Shown in pieces: positions 8,681 to 16,753 of a stretch of DNA of 64,000 nt. This stretch comes from Actinomycetota bacterium (GTDB taxonomy: Bacteria > Actinomycetota > Geothermincolia > Geothermincolales > RBG-13-55-18), in assembly GCA_030019255.1 (NCBI GenBank), contig JASEFK010000005.1, positions 140,330 to 204,329 on the forward strand, given 5' to 3'. The position numbers and the translations under genes are program-made. Position 1 is the stretch's first letter, and each line of letters begins with the position of its first letter. The notes beneath the pieces are model-generated. The model did not search any database. It worked only from the letters and a program-made list of their open reading frames with translations, and had not been told where the DNA came from.

Positions 8681-10147
8681 ATGAAGCCCGGTGATGCAGT
8701 GGAAGTGCTTTTCAACCCCAGGAGCATGGCGGTGGTGGGAGCCTCGAGCAACCCCGCCAAGTGGGGGCATATCATCCCCTCCAACATCCTCCGCGATGCC
8801 TATCGCGGCAAACTCTACCTGGTCAATCCCAGGGGAGGGCAGATCCACGGCCTGCCGGTCCACCGCAGCCTTTCCGAGATAGGCGAACCGGTCGACCTGG
8901 CCATGATCACCATACCGGCGGAGAGCGTGCGTGAAGTACTGGACGACTGCGCCTCGGCGGGGGTAAAGGCGGCCATCGTCATCTCCGGGGGCTTCAGTGA
9001 GTCCTCCCCGGAGGGGAGGCGCATGGAAAGGGAACTGGTAGAGGCGGCGAACTCCCGCGGCATCCGCATCGTGGGCCCCAACACCATGGGCATCTACTCC
9101 GCCCCCTGGAGCCTCACCGCCCTCATGCCCCCGGTGCGTCCGCGCCCGGGCCACATCGCCTTCGCCGCCCAGAGCGGTAACCTGGGCACCCAGATGCTGG
9201 GCTGGGGGTCCTACCGGGGGATCGGATTCTCGCGTTTCGTGTGCGTGGGTAACGAGTGCGACCTGGATTTCGCCGATTATCTGGAATATTTTGCCAAGGA
9301 TGACCTGACCCGCGTCATCCTCCTCTACGTGGAGGGCTTCAAGCGCCCGCGGCGCATACTCGAGCTGGCCCGGGAGATAACCCCCCACAAGCCCATCGTC
9401 ATCTACAAGGCGGGGGGCACGGAGGCGGGCAGGAGGGCGGCGGCCTCCCACAGCGCGGCTATGGCCGGTTCCCGGGAGATCTACGAGGGAATGATAAGGC
9501 AAGCGGGCATGATCCGGGCGGAGACCACGGAGGAGATGCTGGATTTCTCGGACGCCCTGGTGAAGCTGCCCGTCCCCCGGGGAAGACGGCTGGCCATCCT
9601 CTCCTGGGGAGGGGGATGGGGGGTGGTGGAGGCCGATCTCTGCGAGCGCCAGGGACTGCGGGTGGTCCCCCTGCCCCCCGAGGTGAAGGAGGAGCTTTCC
9701 GGCATCCTCCCCTCCTATTGGAGCAAGGGGAACCCGGTGGACCTGGTGGGTATCGTCAACCTGGAGGACCACGCCCGCTGCCTGGAGATCCTGGCCTCCC
9801 ATCCCGCCTTCGACCTCCTCATCTCCCTGGGCACGGTGAACGCCGCCGCCGCCTTCGGGATGGCGGAGAGGCCGGAGGAGGTGCCCCCCGAGGAGAGGGA
9901 GGTGTTCGCCGTCCGGCGCCGGTACGTGCGCGAGGGCAGCAACCGCTTCGCGGAGAAGGTGGTGGAGCTCATGGAACGGCACGGCAAGCCCATCGTCACC
10001 GTGGGCATGCCCCAGAGGGACGCCGAGACGGCGGAGGTGGCCGATCTTCCACGGGACCGCCTGTGCGTCTACACCAACCCGGAGCGCGCCGCCCGGGTGG
10101 CGGCCATGCTGGCGGAGCGGGGCGAGTTCCTGAGGGCCAGGGGATGA
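8681..10147 (+). CDS. acyl-CoA synthetase (NDP-forming), alpha-subunit type
   Basis: A 488-residue protein of the ADP-forming acyl-CoA synthetase superfamily: an N-terminal Rossmann CoA-binding domain (AVVGASSNPAKWG), then two succinyl-CoA-ligase-like flavodoxin domains (IRIVGPNTMGIYS; FAAQSGNLG). The SHSAAMAGS segment corresponds to the catalytic His region that is phosphorylated in this superfamily. In energy metabolism the enzyme turns acyl-CoA, ADP and phosphate into acid, CoA and ATP. The ATP-grasp beta domain is missing from the protein and from the window, so it must be encoded elsewhere or this is a non-catalytic paralogue. ATG 8681 follows GGGAGGAGAG; the open frame extends further upstream without support. 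Confidence 0.85.
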   Translation: MKPGDAVEVLFNPRSMAVVGASSNPAKWGHIIPSNILRDAYRGKLYLVNPRGGQIHGLPVHRSLSEIGEPVDLAMITIPAESVREVLDDCASAGVKAAIVISGGFSESSPEGRRMERELVEAANSRGIRIVGPNTMGIYSAPWSLTALMPPVRPRPGHIAFAAQSGNLGTQMLGWGSYRGIGFSRFVCVGNECDLDFADYLEYFAKDDLTRVILLYVEGFKRPRRILELAREITPHKPIVIYKAGGTEAGRRAAASHSAAMAGSREIYEGMIRQAGMIRAETTEEMLDFSDALVKLPVPRGRRLAILSWGGGWGVVEADLCERQGLRVVPLPPEVKEELSGILPSYWSKGNPVDLVGIVNLEDHARCLEILASHPAFDLLISLGTVNAAAAFGMAERPEEVPPEEREVFAVRRRYVREGSNRFAEKVVELMERHGKPIVTVGMPQRDAETAEVADLPRDRLCVYTNPERAARVAAMLAERGEFLRARG

Positions 10148-10169
10148 AACCGACCTGCCGGGAGCGGGG

Positions 10170-10988
10170 ATGAACATGAGTATCGGGCCGGCGGTGGTCC
10201 TGGGGCTGGCGCAGGGGGTCACCGAGTTCTGGCCCATATCCAGTTCCGCGCACCTCGCCCTCCTCATCCACCTCTTCGGGTGGGGCGAGCCGGACCTCTC
10301 CTTCATGGTGGCCCTGCACCTGGGGACCTGGCTGGCGGTGGTGTGGTATTACCGCCGTCGCCTCGCGTCCATCGCCTCCGCCTGCTGGAGGGAGGCCCGC
10401 GGAAGGGAGCACGGCGGCCAGGAAGCCCGACTGGGCCGGCTTCTCCTGCTGGCCACCCTGCCCGGCCTGGTCCTGGGGGCGGTGTTCGCCGAGTCATCCA
10501 AGATCATGGAGGGTATGCCCCTGCTCATGGCGGTCGCCCTGGCCGTTTTCGGTCTCGTGCTCTGGGGAGCGGACAGGTGGGGAGGGGAGAAGAAGGACTG
10601 GCGGTCCGCGGGATGGAGGGAGTCCCTGGCCGTGGGTGTGGCCCAGGGGCTGGCACTGATGCCCGGGGTATCGCGCTCGGGCATCACTATTTCCACGGCC
10701 CGCGCCGTGGGTATCGACAGGAGGGAGGCGGCGGACTTCGCCTTTCTCCTTTCCATCCCCATCATCGGGGCGGCGGCGGTCTACGAGGGGTTCAAGCTGG
10801 TGAAGGAGGGCATCCCGGCCGGCTCCGTATGGTCCATGGCGGCGGGCTGTGCCGCGGCGGCCGTCTCGGGATATATGGCCATGGGCCTTCTGCTATCGCG
10901 CCTGAAGACCCACACCTTCAAGGCCTACGCCATCTACCGCCTCGCCCTGGCGGCGGTCCTGGTAGTGGCGCTGGTCATCCTCGGGTAG
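10170..10988 (+). CDS. uppP: undecaprenyl-diphosphatase UppP (BacA)
   Basis: A 272-residue polytopic membrane enzyme that dephosphorylates undecaprenyl diphosphate to recycle the cell-wall lipid carrier and can confer bacitracin resistance. Both family motifs are present: QGVTEFWPISSSAH near residues 15-28, with the catalytic acidic position at E19, and PGVSRSGIT in the middle. About eight hydrophobic segments and a length of 272 fit the family. GGGAGCGGGG precedes the ATG. It follows the acyl-CoA synthetase gene by 22 bases and is probably cotranscribed. The synthase for the same lipid, UppS, is at 48627. Confidence 0.93.
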   Translation: MNMSIGPAVVLGLAQGVTEFWPISSSAHLALLIHLFGWGEPDLSFMVALHLGTWLAVVWYYRRRLASIASACWREARGREHGGQEARLGRLLLLATLPGLVLGAVFAESSKIMEGMPLLMAVALAVFGLVLWGADRWGGEKKDWRSAGWRESLAVGVAQGLALMPGVSRSGITISTARAVGIDRREAADFAFLLSIPIIGAAAVYEGFKLVKEGIPAGSVWSMAAGCAAAAVSGYMAMGLLLSRLKTHTFKAYAIYRLALAAVLVVALVILG

Positions 10989-11080
10989 CACTCCGCGGGG
11001 ATAACGCTGATTACCGGTTGCCCTCCGCAGGTGTCCGACGATCGGTGTTTACATGAAGCCCGGGAATGGAGGGGTTCTCC

Positions 11081-11749
11081 TCAGGGGTTGCCTTCCTTCC
11101 CGCTTTCCCTGACCCTTCGCTTCAACCAATCCGCCCAGGCCTGAAGCCCCTCCCCGGTACGGCAACTGACCTCGAATATCTCCATGGCGGGGTTCATGCG
11201 GCGGATGGTCTCCCGGAGCTCCCCGGTGTCGAAGTCGCTCAGTCCCAGGAGGTCTATCTTGTTGACCAGGAGGACGTGGGACTGGCTGAACATGAGCGGA
11301 TACTTGAGGGGCTTGTCGTGCCCCTCGGCCACGGAGAGGATCATCGCCCGCAGCCCCTCCCCCAGGTTGAACTCCGCCGGACACACCAGGTTGCCCACGT
11401 TCTCGATGATCAGAAGGTCCAGGGAAAAGAGGTCCAGGTGGCCGAGGGCTTCCCGTATCATGGCCGCGTCCAGGTGACAGGCCCCCCCGGTGTTGATCTG
11501 GACCACGGGGACGCCGTAGGACTTTATCTTCTCCGCGTCCACGCTGGAGGCTATGTCTCCCTCGATGACCCCGATGCTCAATTCCCCGGAGAGGAGCTCG
11601 AGGGTCCTGGAGACCAGGGAGGTCTTCCCGGCTCCCGGGGAAGCCATGAGGTTCACGGCCAGCACGCCGTGCTCCCGGAAAAGGGCCTCGTTCTCGCGGG
11701 CTATCCTCTCGTTGGCGTCGAAGACGCCCTCAAGGATCTGGATATCCAT
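11081..11749 (-). CDS. hypB: hydrogenase nickel-incorporation GTPase HypB
   Basis: A 222-residue SIMIBI-class GTPase that delivers nickel to [NiFe]-hydrogenase together with HypA. The P-loop SPGAGKTS lies at residues 37-44 and NKID is the guanine-specificity motif. C91-H92 and C123 (CPAEFN) match the metal site in the GTPase domain, equivalent to C166/H167/C198 of the Escherichia coli protein. The N-terminal high-affinity CxxCGC motif and any His-rich stretch are absent, so nickel storage is unlikely. It lies 95 bases behind hypA. No hydrogenase structural gene or other hyp gene is in the window. Confidence 0.93.
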   Translation of the reverse strand: MDIQILEGVFDANERIARENEALFREHGVLAVNLMASPGAGKTSLVSRTLELLSGELSIGVIEGDIASSVDAEKIKSYGVPVVQINTGGACHLDAAMIREALGHLDLFSLDLLIIENVGNLVCPAEFNLGEGLRAMILSVAEGHDKPLKYPLMFSQSHVLLVNKIDLLGLSDFDTGELRETIRRMNPAMEIFEVSCRTGEGLQAWADWLKRRVRESGKEGNP

Positions 11750-11844
11750 TGACCGTCCTTTCCATTTCCCGTTCCTCTGTTGCCGGAAAGCCCAGGTCCT
11801 TTCCGGTCCGTGCGGACTGCGGCCTCATCCACGCTTTCCGGCGC

Positions 11845-12186
11845 CTATTCTATCTCTATGGACTCCACCATGAACTCCCTGCCCGAGATTATATCCGAGG
11901 CCAGCTCACCGCAGCGCGGGCAGGTCAGGTCGTACTCCTGGATGCGGAACTCCTCCCGGCATTTATTGCAGTAGGCCACCACCGGCACCTTGGTGAAGTT
12001 CAACTCCGCTCCCTGGGCGATGGTGTCCCTGGTGACCAGGTCCCAGTAGAAGCTGACGTAATGGTCCACTATGCCCGTCAGTTCCCCCAGCTTGATGTTC
12101 ACCTTGATTACCCGCCGGGCGCCGTTCATCTCCGCGTGGCGGAGAACGATGCCGGCGATGCTCTCCGTGACCCCCAGCTCGTGCAT
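11845..12186 (-). CDS. hypA: hydrogenase maturation nickel metallochaperone HypA
   Basis: A 113-residue metallochaperone with the N-terminal Met-His-Glu nickel site and a structural zinc site formed by C73, C76, C89 and C92 (YCNKC, CPRC). It passes nickel to hydrogenase (or urease) accessory proteins, working with HypB, whose gene follows on the same strand. Length and motif spacing are typical. The 424-bp region in front of it is shared with the divergent CoA-transferase operon. Confidence 0.93.
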   Translation of the reverse strand: MHELGVTESIAGIVLRHAEMNGARRVIKVNIKLGELTGIVDHYVSFYWDLVTRDTIAQGAELNFTKVPVVAYCNKCREEFRIQEYDLTCPRCGELASDIISGREFMVESIEIE

Positions 12187-12610
12187 GAATCCAGCTCCTT
12201 CCCTCCGCCCTTTCGCCGCTGCGCCGCCGGCAGGCCGCGGCCTCCAGGCAACCCATGTCCGGGCGCCTCCGCCCGTGCCCTTTCATGTTACACCTTCGAC
12301 GTGGGCACCATGTTGAGCCCGGTCAGCGGGGAGGAGAGACCGCATTCACTTCCCGCTTCGCCCGCGGGGCCGGGCACCGGCAGGTTAGGGCTTTCGATTG
12401 CGCCCTTACCCTTTTGATGGTAAAAATATTAAGGTTATCGTACGACTACAGAGTCACATTAGGATTCGCAGTCCGGACGAGGAAGCAGATGGAACAGGGT
12501 AAGGAGCAGGCCTGGCGGTTCCGCCCGTTGCGGGAACCGCTGCACCCCCTGGGCTTGGAGACCTCCGATTCCCCCCATCCATCTCTTGGATCAAACCGGG
12601 AGGTACGAGG
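12187..12610. other. divergent control region with inverted repeat
   Basis: Region between hypA and the CoA-transferase operon. There is no convincing gene. An AT-rich patch around 12415-12450 is the best place for a promoter, but no hexamer pair stands out. Bases 12515-12522 (GCGGTTCC) and 12533-12540 (GGAACCGC) form a perfect 8-bp inverted repeat with a 10-base loop, which would be in the leader of the CoA-transferase mRNA and could be an operator or RNA hairpin. Confidence 0.4.
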
Positions 12611-13669
12611 ATGAGCCACGCCAACGACCGACTCTTCGACCACAAGCTGGCCCGGGAATGGAAGCTGAAGAAATCCCGCGCCGAGAAGGACAAGCGCATG
12701 ACCCTCCAGGAGGCCATCGCCACCCTGGTGGAGGACGGCGACTCCATCGTGGAGACCGGCTTCGCCTACGTGCGGGGGCCCATGGCCGCCTATTGGGAGA
12801 TCGGGCGCCAGCGGAAGAAGAACCTGGTGGGCATCTTCACCCCGGGCGGCATGAACACCGCCTGGCACGAGTTCGGCGGCCTGGAGGGGGCCCACGTGGC
12901 CTACGTGGGGGTGGAGATGCGAGGGTTGATATCCCCCTTCCGCCGCGGCGTGGAGGCGGGGACCCTCAAGGTCTACTCCGAGTGGAGCCACGGCGCCCTT
13001 TCCCTGGCCCTGCGCGCCGCCGAGCAGGGGGTCAACTACGTGGCCTGCAAGTCCATGCTGGGCACGGACCTCATGCGCACCAACCCCTACGTGAAGGAGG
13101 CCAGGGACCCCTGGACCGGCGAGCCGGTGTGCCTGGTTCCGGCCATGTACCCCGACGTGGCCATCTTCCACGTCCACCACGCGGATAAGTACGGGAACAG
13201 CCGCATCTGGGGTCCATCGGTCAACGACACGGCCATCGCCATCGCCGCCCGCAAGGTCATCGTGACCTGCGAGCGCATCGTGTCCACCGAGGACATACGT
13301 TCCAATCCTTACCAGGTGATCATCCCCCACTACTGCGTGGACGCCGTGTGCGAGGTTCCCTACGGGGCCTACCCGGGAGACATGCCCGGCATGTACTACT
13401 TCGACCGCCGCCTGCAGGAGCGGGTGGTGCGCGTGGAGTGGAAGACCAGGGAATCCACCAAGGAGTGGTACGAGAAGTACATCCTGGGGACCAAGGACCA
13501 TTACGAGATGATCCAGCTCATCGCCGAGGAGGAGGGCATGAACGTCCTCGAGTACATGAAGCGCCTGGAGCAGCTCTCCTGCGACGCCAGCTACTTCGGC
13601 CTGGGATACTGGGGAGTCGGCGGCGAGAGGGACTGGAGGTACGAGGAAGTGGCCAAGCGGGCCATCTAA
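12611..13669 (+). CDS. CoA-transferase family protein, subunit A (glutaconate CoA-transferase/IpdA-like)
   Basis: A 352-residue large subunit of a class I CoA-transferase-like enzyme of the glutaconate CoA-transferase GctA/IpdA branch. The conserved FTPGGMNT, EWSHGALSLALRA and SVNDTAIAIAARKVIVT regions are present. The partner subunit starts 13 bases after its stop. Class I enzymes swap CoA between acids through a glutamyl-CoA intermediate, whereas the IpdAB subgroup hydrolyses a ring in steroid catabolism; sequence alone cannot decide here, but there are no other steroid-degradation genes in the window and the surrounding genes fit anaerobic acid metabolism. GGGAGGTACGAGG precedes the ATG. 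Confidence 0.8.
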   Translation: MSHANDRLFDHKLAREWKLKKSRAEKDKRMTLQEAIATLVEDGDSIVETGFAYVRGPMAAYWEIGRQRKKNLVGIFTPGGMNTAWHEFGGLEGAHVAYVGVEMRGLISPFRRGVEAGTLKVYSEWSHGALSLALRAAEQGVNYVACKSMLGTDLMRTNPYVKEARDPWTGEPVCLVPAMYPDVAIFHVHHADKYGNSRIWGPSVNDTAIAIAARKVIVTCERIVSTEDIRSNPYQVIIPHYCVDAVCEVPYGAYPGDMPGMYYFDRRLQERVVRVEWKTRESTKEWYEKYILGTKDHYEMIQLIAEEEGMNVLEYMKRLEQLSCDASYFGLGYWGVGGERDWRYEEVAKRAI

Positions 13670-13682
13670 GGAGGGTTGGAAG

Positions 13683-14450
13683 ATGAGCGACATTCAGTAT
13701 ACTCCCAGGGAACTGCTGGCCTGCGTGGCGGCCAGGCTTATCAAAGACGGGGAGAGCGTCTTCGTGGGCACCGGCCTCCCCCTGGTGGGGGCGCTGCTGG
13801 CCAAGAAGATGCACGCCCCCAACATGATGGCCATCTACGAGTGTGGGGCGGTTGACCCCGAGCCCCGGGTGCTCCCCTGGTCGGTGTCCTGCTCCTGGAC
13901 CACCTACAAGGCGCCTATCATCCTCTCCATGTCCTCGGTCTTCGGGCACAGCCGGGCGGGATACGCCGACGTGGGCTTTCTGGGCGGGGCCCAGATCGAC
14001 ATGTACGGGAACATCAACGCCACCTGCATCGGCGACTACTATCATCCCAAGGTGCGTCTCACCGGCTCGGGAGGTGCCAACGACATCGCTTCCCTCTGCG
14101 AGAGGGTCATCTTCATGGGCTTGCACCTCCCGGAACGCCTCCCGGAGAGGGTGGACTACATCACCACGCCGGGCTACCTTGACGGTCCGGGGGCGCGGGA
14201 ACGCGCCGGCCTGGTGGGCGGGGGACCCTGGAGGGTCATCACCCACCTGGGGGTCATGGGCTTCGACGAGGAGACCTGCCGCATGAAGCTCATCTCCTAC
14301 CACCCGGGGGTCACGCCGGAGGTCATCCAGCAGTTCACCGGCTTCGAGCTCATCATCCCCGATGACGTGACCGAGACTCCCAAGCCCACGGAGGAGGAGC
14401 TGCGCATCCTGCGCGAGGAAGTGGATCCCAACCAGCTGTTCTGCTTCTGA
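13683..14450 (+). CDS. CoA-transferase family protein, subunit B (glutaconate CoA-transferase/IpdB-like)
   Basis: A 255-residue small subunit, translated just after subunit A with an AAGGAGG site. GTGLPLVGALLAKK is the N-terminal CoA-transferase glycine motif, and E53 in YECGAVDP stands about where GctB-type subunits carry the catalytic glutamate (E54 in Acidaminococcus). If the alignment holds, this favours a true CoA-transferase over an IpdAB-type hydrolase, which is reported to lack that residue. GSGGANDIAS is the second conserved loop. A strong terminator follows, so the operon consists of these two genes. Confidence 0.8.
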   Translation: MSDIQYTPRELLACVAARLIKDGESVFVGTGLPLVGALLAKKMHAPNMMAIYECGAVDPEPRVLPWSVSCSWTTYKAPIILSMSSVFGHSRAGYADVGFLGGAQIDMYGNINATCIGDYYHPKVRLTGSGGANDIASLCERVIFMGLHLPERLPERVDYITTPGYLDGPGARERAGLVGGGPWRVITHLGVMGFDEETCRMKLISYHPGVTPEVIQQFTGFELIIPDDVTETPKPTEEELRILREEVDPNQLFCF

Positions 14451-14514
14451 TGCGGGAAAGCTTTTCCGGGTGAAGGTTGGTTTCCCCGGAAGGGTACTGG
14501 AATCAAGACCTGCT

Positions 14515-14549
14515 GGCCGGGCGCACAAGGTGTGCCCGGCCTTTTATTT
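14515..14549 (+). terminator. intrinsic terminator after the CoA-transferase operon
   Basis: A 12-bp stem (14515-14526 with 14530-14541, one G-T wobble) around an AAG loop, followed by CTTTTATTT. It lies between convergent genes and its T-tract overlaps the 3' end of the anti-sigma gene. Confidence 0.85.
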
Positions 14550-15839
14550 CCGGTCATGGGACGCTTTCCACAGCACCTGGCCGGTGGCTCGGTCCACGGC
14601 GACCAGGCGGCGCGGGGGAAGGAGGAAGTCGCTGAGGTCCACTCCCCTGGAGGCCAAGGTCGCCCAGTCTCCCTGCAGGAGCAGGAGCAGCTGCTCGTAG
14701 TTCAGTTCCTGCAGGGCGGCCACCGCCTCCGCTGGGTTCCCCTGGGCGGCCATCTCCCTCAGGAAGGCCTGGAATTCCTCCTCGGAAGCGGCCCTGGGCC
14801 GCGCTTCCCCGGCTTCCGCCGACTCCCGGGCCTCCGTTTCCACTCCCCCGGAGACCTCCGCCTCCCGGGCCGCGCCCTCCGTGCCGGGTACCGGAGCCCT
14901 TACTTCCCTGCCCTGGGGGATGAGGTAGGCATACAGCTCCTGGAGAAGTGACTGGCTCAGCTTGAGGCTCTCCTGGCCGCCCCGGGCAGCCAGGTGGAGG
15001 GCGGCGGGGACCTGGGGGTCGGGGAAGAGCAGGTAGTCCTCGGGTCCGCTCAGGGAGAACAGCCAGGCTTCCCTTCCCTGCACCCTGGCCAATTCCGCCC
15101 GGCAGGGAAGGAGCGACCTTCCCACCTCTCCCAGGATGGCGGCGAGGGCTCGCCGGAGCTCTTCGGGATCCAGCCCGGCCTGTTCCGCCTGGCGGGCAAG
15201 GTCGGCGACCAGCTGTTCCTGGAGGCGCGGCAGGTAGGGTGACTGCGTGTCCCCTTGGATGGGATACCAGTAGGCGGAGTAGAAGGCCATGCGCGGCCCG
15301 ATGTCCTCACCGTAGGCCTGGAGCTCCCCAGAGGTATATTCCCGCCCCGACAGGACCAGCGCGGGTCGCACCACCAGGTCCTCCACGCTGCTCGGGTATA
15401 TATCCTGCAGGGACAGGGACGAGGTTTCCATGCCCACTTCGGATACCAGGCCACGCGACGGCTCCCCTCCCCCCGTGGATTCCACCACCGTGGTCGCTGC
15501 TTCCCTCCGGGAGAGGAGAGTCCAGGTAAACGAGGCGCCGATGACCGCCACCAGGCCCGCGGCAACAGCGGCCCAACGCAGAACGGGCCTCGAGGGCCGG
15601 GCGGCGGATGAGGCGGACATCGCCTCCCTCAGGCGGACGTGAAGCCGGATAGTTTCCACCCGGGTAGGCTTCACCTGCGGCATCCGGGAGAGTTCCCGCA
15701 CCACTTCGCCGAGGATGCGGAACCTGCGGGTGCAGGCCGGACATTCTCTCAGGTGGTTCCGCACCCCGGCGGCCGCCTCATCCCCCAATTCCCCTTCCAG
15801 GAGGGGGCTCATCAGTTTCCTGGCCTGCCTGCATCTCAT
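14544..15839 (-). CDS. membrane anti-sigma factor with zinc-binding ZAS domain
   Basis: A 431-residue transmembrane protein. The first 40 residues form a zinc anti-sigma domain with C3, H29, C33 and C36 (HxxxCxxC), which should bind and silence the ECF sigma factor encoded just upstream. A single membrane segment lies at about residues 87-110, followed by an extracytoplasmic sensor domain of some 320 residues with a Glu/Ala-rich linker near residues 315-350. The outer part has no motif I recognise; its size suggests signal sensing or a second function. It starts 117 bases after the sigma gene. The stimulus and releasing protease are unknown. Confidence 0.85.
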   Translation of the reverse strand: MRCRQARKLMSPLLEGELGDEAAAGVRNHLRECPACTRRFRILGEVVRELSRMPQVKPTRVETIRLHVRLREAMSASSAARPSRPVLRWAAVAAGLVAVIGASFTWTLLSRREAATTVVESTGGGEPSRGLVSEVGMETSSLSLQDIYPSSVEDLVVRPALVLSGREYTSGELQAYGEDIGPRMAFYSAYWYPIQGDTQSPYLPRLQEQLVADLARQAEQAGLDPEELRRALAAILGEVGRSLLPCRAELARVQGREAWLFSLSGPEDYLLFPDPQVPAALHLAARGGQESLKLSQSLLQELYAYLIPQGREVRAPVPGTEGAAREAEVSGGVETEARESAEAGEARPRAASEEEFQAFLREMAAQGNPAEAVAALQELNYEQLLLLLQGDWATLASRGVDLSDFLLPPRRLVAVDRATGQVLWKASHDRK

Positions 15840-15956
15840 GTCCCCGAAACCTCTCCTTTCGCCAACTGTTAGATGGCCTCAATTCCGGCCCTGTTCCCGG
15901 CGTTTTCCAATCCCCTCACCCTTTATTCGTCCCTGTACACGGCGTTGGAAAACGGA

Positions 15957-16568
15957 TCAGCGGCTCTGCTCCCAGTAGTCCTCGAGTTCCGCGGCCAGCC
16001 GGTTCCGGGCCCGGTTGAGACGCGATTTGACGGTTCCCAGGTTGATGCCCAGTATCTCGGCCACCTCCTTGTAATCGTACCCACTGATATCGTGCAGGTA
16101 GAGGACCTCGCGGAATTTGAAGGGCAGCCGGGCGATGGCCTCCTGCACCCGCCGCCGTATCTCCTCCCTTTCCATGCTGGACTCCGGTGAGTCCGCACCG
16201 TCGTCGGGGAGGCGCTGCTCCATCTCCGGCATCTCGTCGTCCTGGGAATCCGCCAGGGAGACGTGGCGGCGGCTGCGGCGGGCGTGGTCGTGGCAGGCGT
16301 TCATGGCCACCCGGTAGAGCCAGGTGGAGAACTTTGCCTCCCCTCGGAAGGAGTGCAGCTTGCGAAGAAGGAGGAGGAAGACCTCCTGGCACACGTCGGC
16401 GGCGTCGGCGCGGTTGCCCAGCATGCGGTAGGCGAGGTTCATGACCGTGGACTGGTAGCGGTTGACGAGTTCCTCGAAGGCCGACTGATCGCCGTCCAGG
16501 AAGGAACTGACCAGCTCCTCGTCGGAGCGACGGTCCCGCTGTCCTTCCTCTTCCCCGCGTCCGGTCAT
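15957..16568 (-). CDS. ECF-type RNA polymerase sigma factor
   Basis: A 203-residue sigma-70-family protein of the extracytoplasmic-function group. Region 2 spans about residues 25-100 (FEELVNRYQSTVMNLAYRML; DVCQEVFLLLLRKL; FSTWLYRVAMNACHDHARR) and region 4 about 140-195 (LPFKFREVLYLHDISGYDYK; EILGINLGTVKSRLNRARN), joined by an acidic linker. Immediately downstream is its likely membrane anti-sigma factor, so the pair should respond to an envelope signal. The gene is preceded by an extended -10 element, with no typical ECF (GGAACTT-like) promoter visible, so autoregulation is not evident. Confidence 0.92.
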   Translation of the reverse strand: MTGRGEEEGQRDRRSDEELVSSFLDGDQSAFEELVNRYQSTVMNLAYRMLGNRADAADVCQEVFLLLLRKLHSFRGEAKFSTWLYRVAMNACHDHARRSRRHVSLADSQDDEMPEMEQRLPDDGADSPESSMEREEIRRRVQEAIARLPFKFREVLYLHDISGYDYKEVAEILGINLGTVKSRLNRARNRLAAELEDYWEQSR

Positions 16569-16616
16569 GACGGCGATCCTCTTTTCCGCGCCTTATCCGG
16601 CGCCAAATTCGGTGTA

Positions 16617-16625
16617 ATTTTAGCA
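16617..16625 (-). promoter_or_regulatory. extended -10 element for the sigma-factor gene
   Basis: Read on the minus strand, TGC is followed by TAAAAT, about 48 bases before the start codon. Confidence 0.4.
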
Positions 16626-16647
16626 TAGGGGAGGCGCGGGACCTTCG

Positions 16648-16656
16648 TGTTATAAT
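16648..16656 (+). promoter_or_regulatory. extended -10 element for the ior operon
   Basis: TGT followed by TATAAT. It would start a leader of about 90 bases before the GTG start of iorA. It lies back-to-back with the sigma-factor promoter. Confidence 0.45.
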
Positions 16657-16753
16657 GCCCTACAATCGACGCCAGAAGCGGGAGGGAGAGGGGATGGGAG
16701 GCCCTCTTCCGTGAGATTGGGAACGCGGTGGACGCCGCCTGAAGGAGGTCCTG

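Noticed and set aside
8537-10306. 589-codon frame opposite the acyl-CoA synthetase gene
   Set aside because: It is a shadow frame; the sense gene has complete family motifs.
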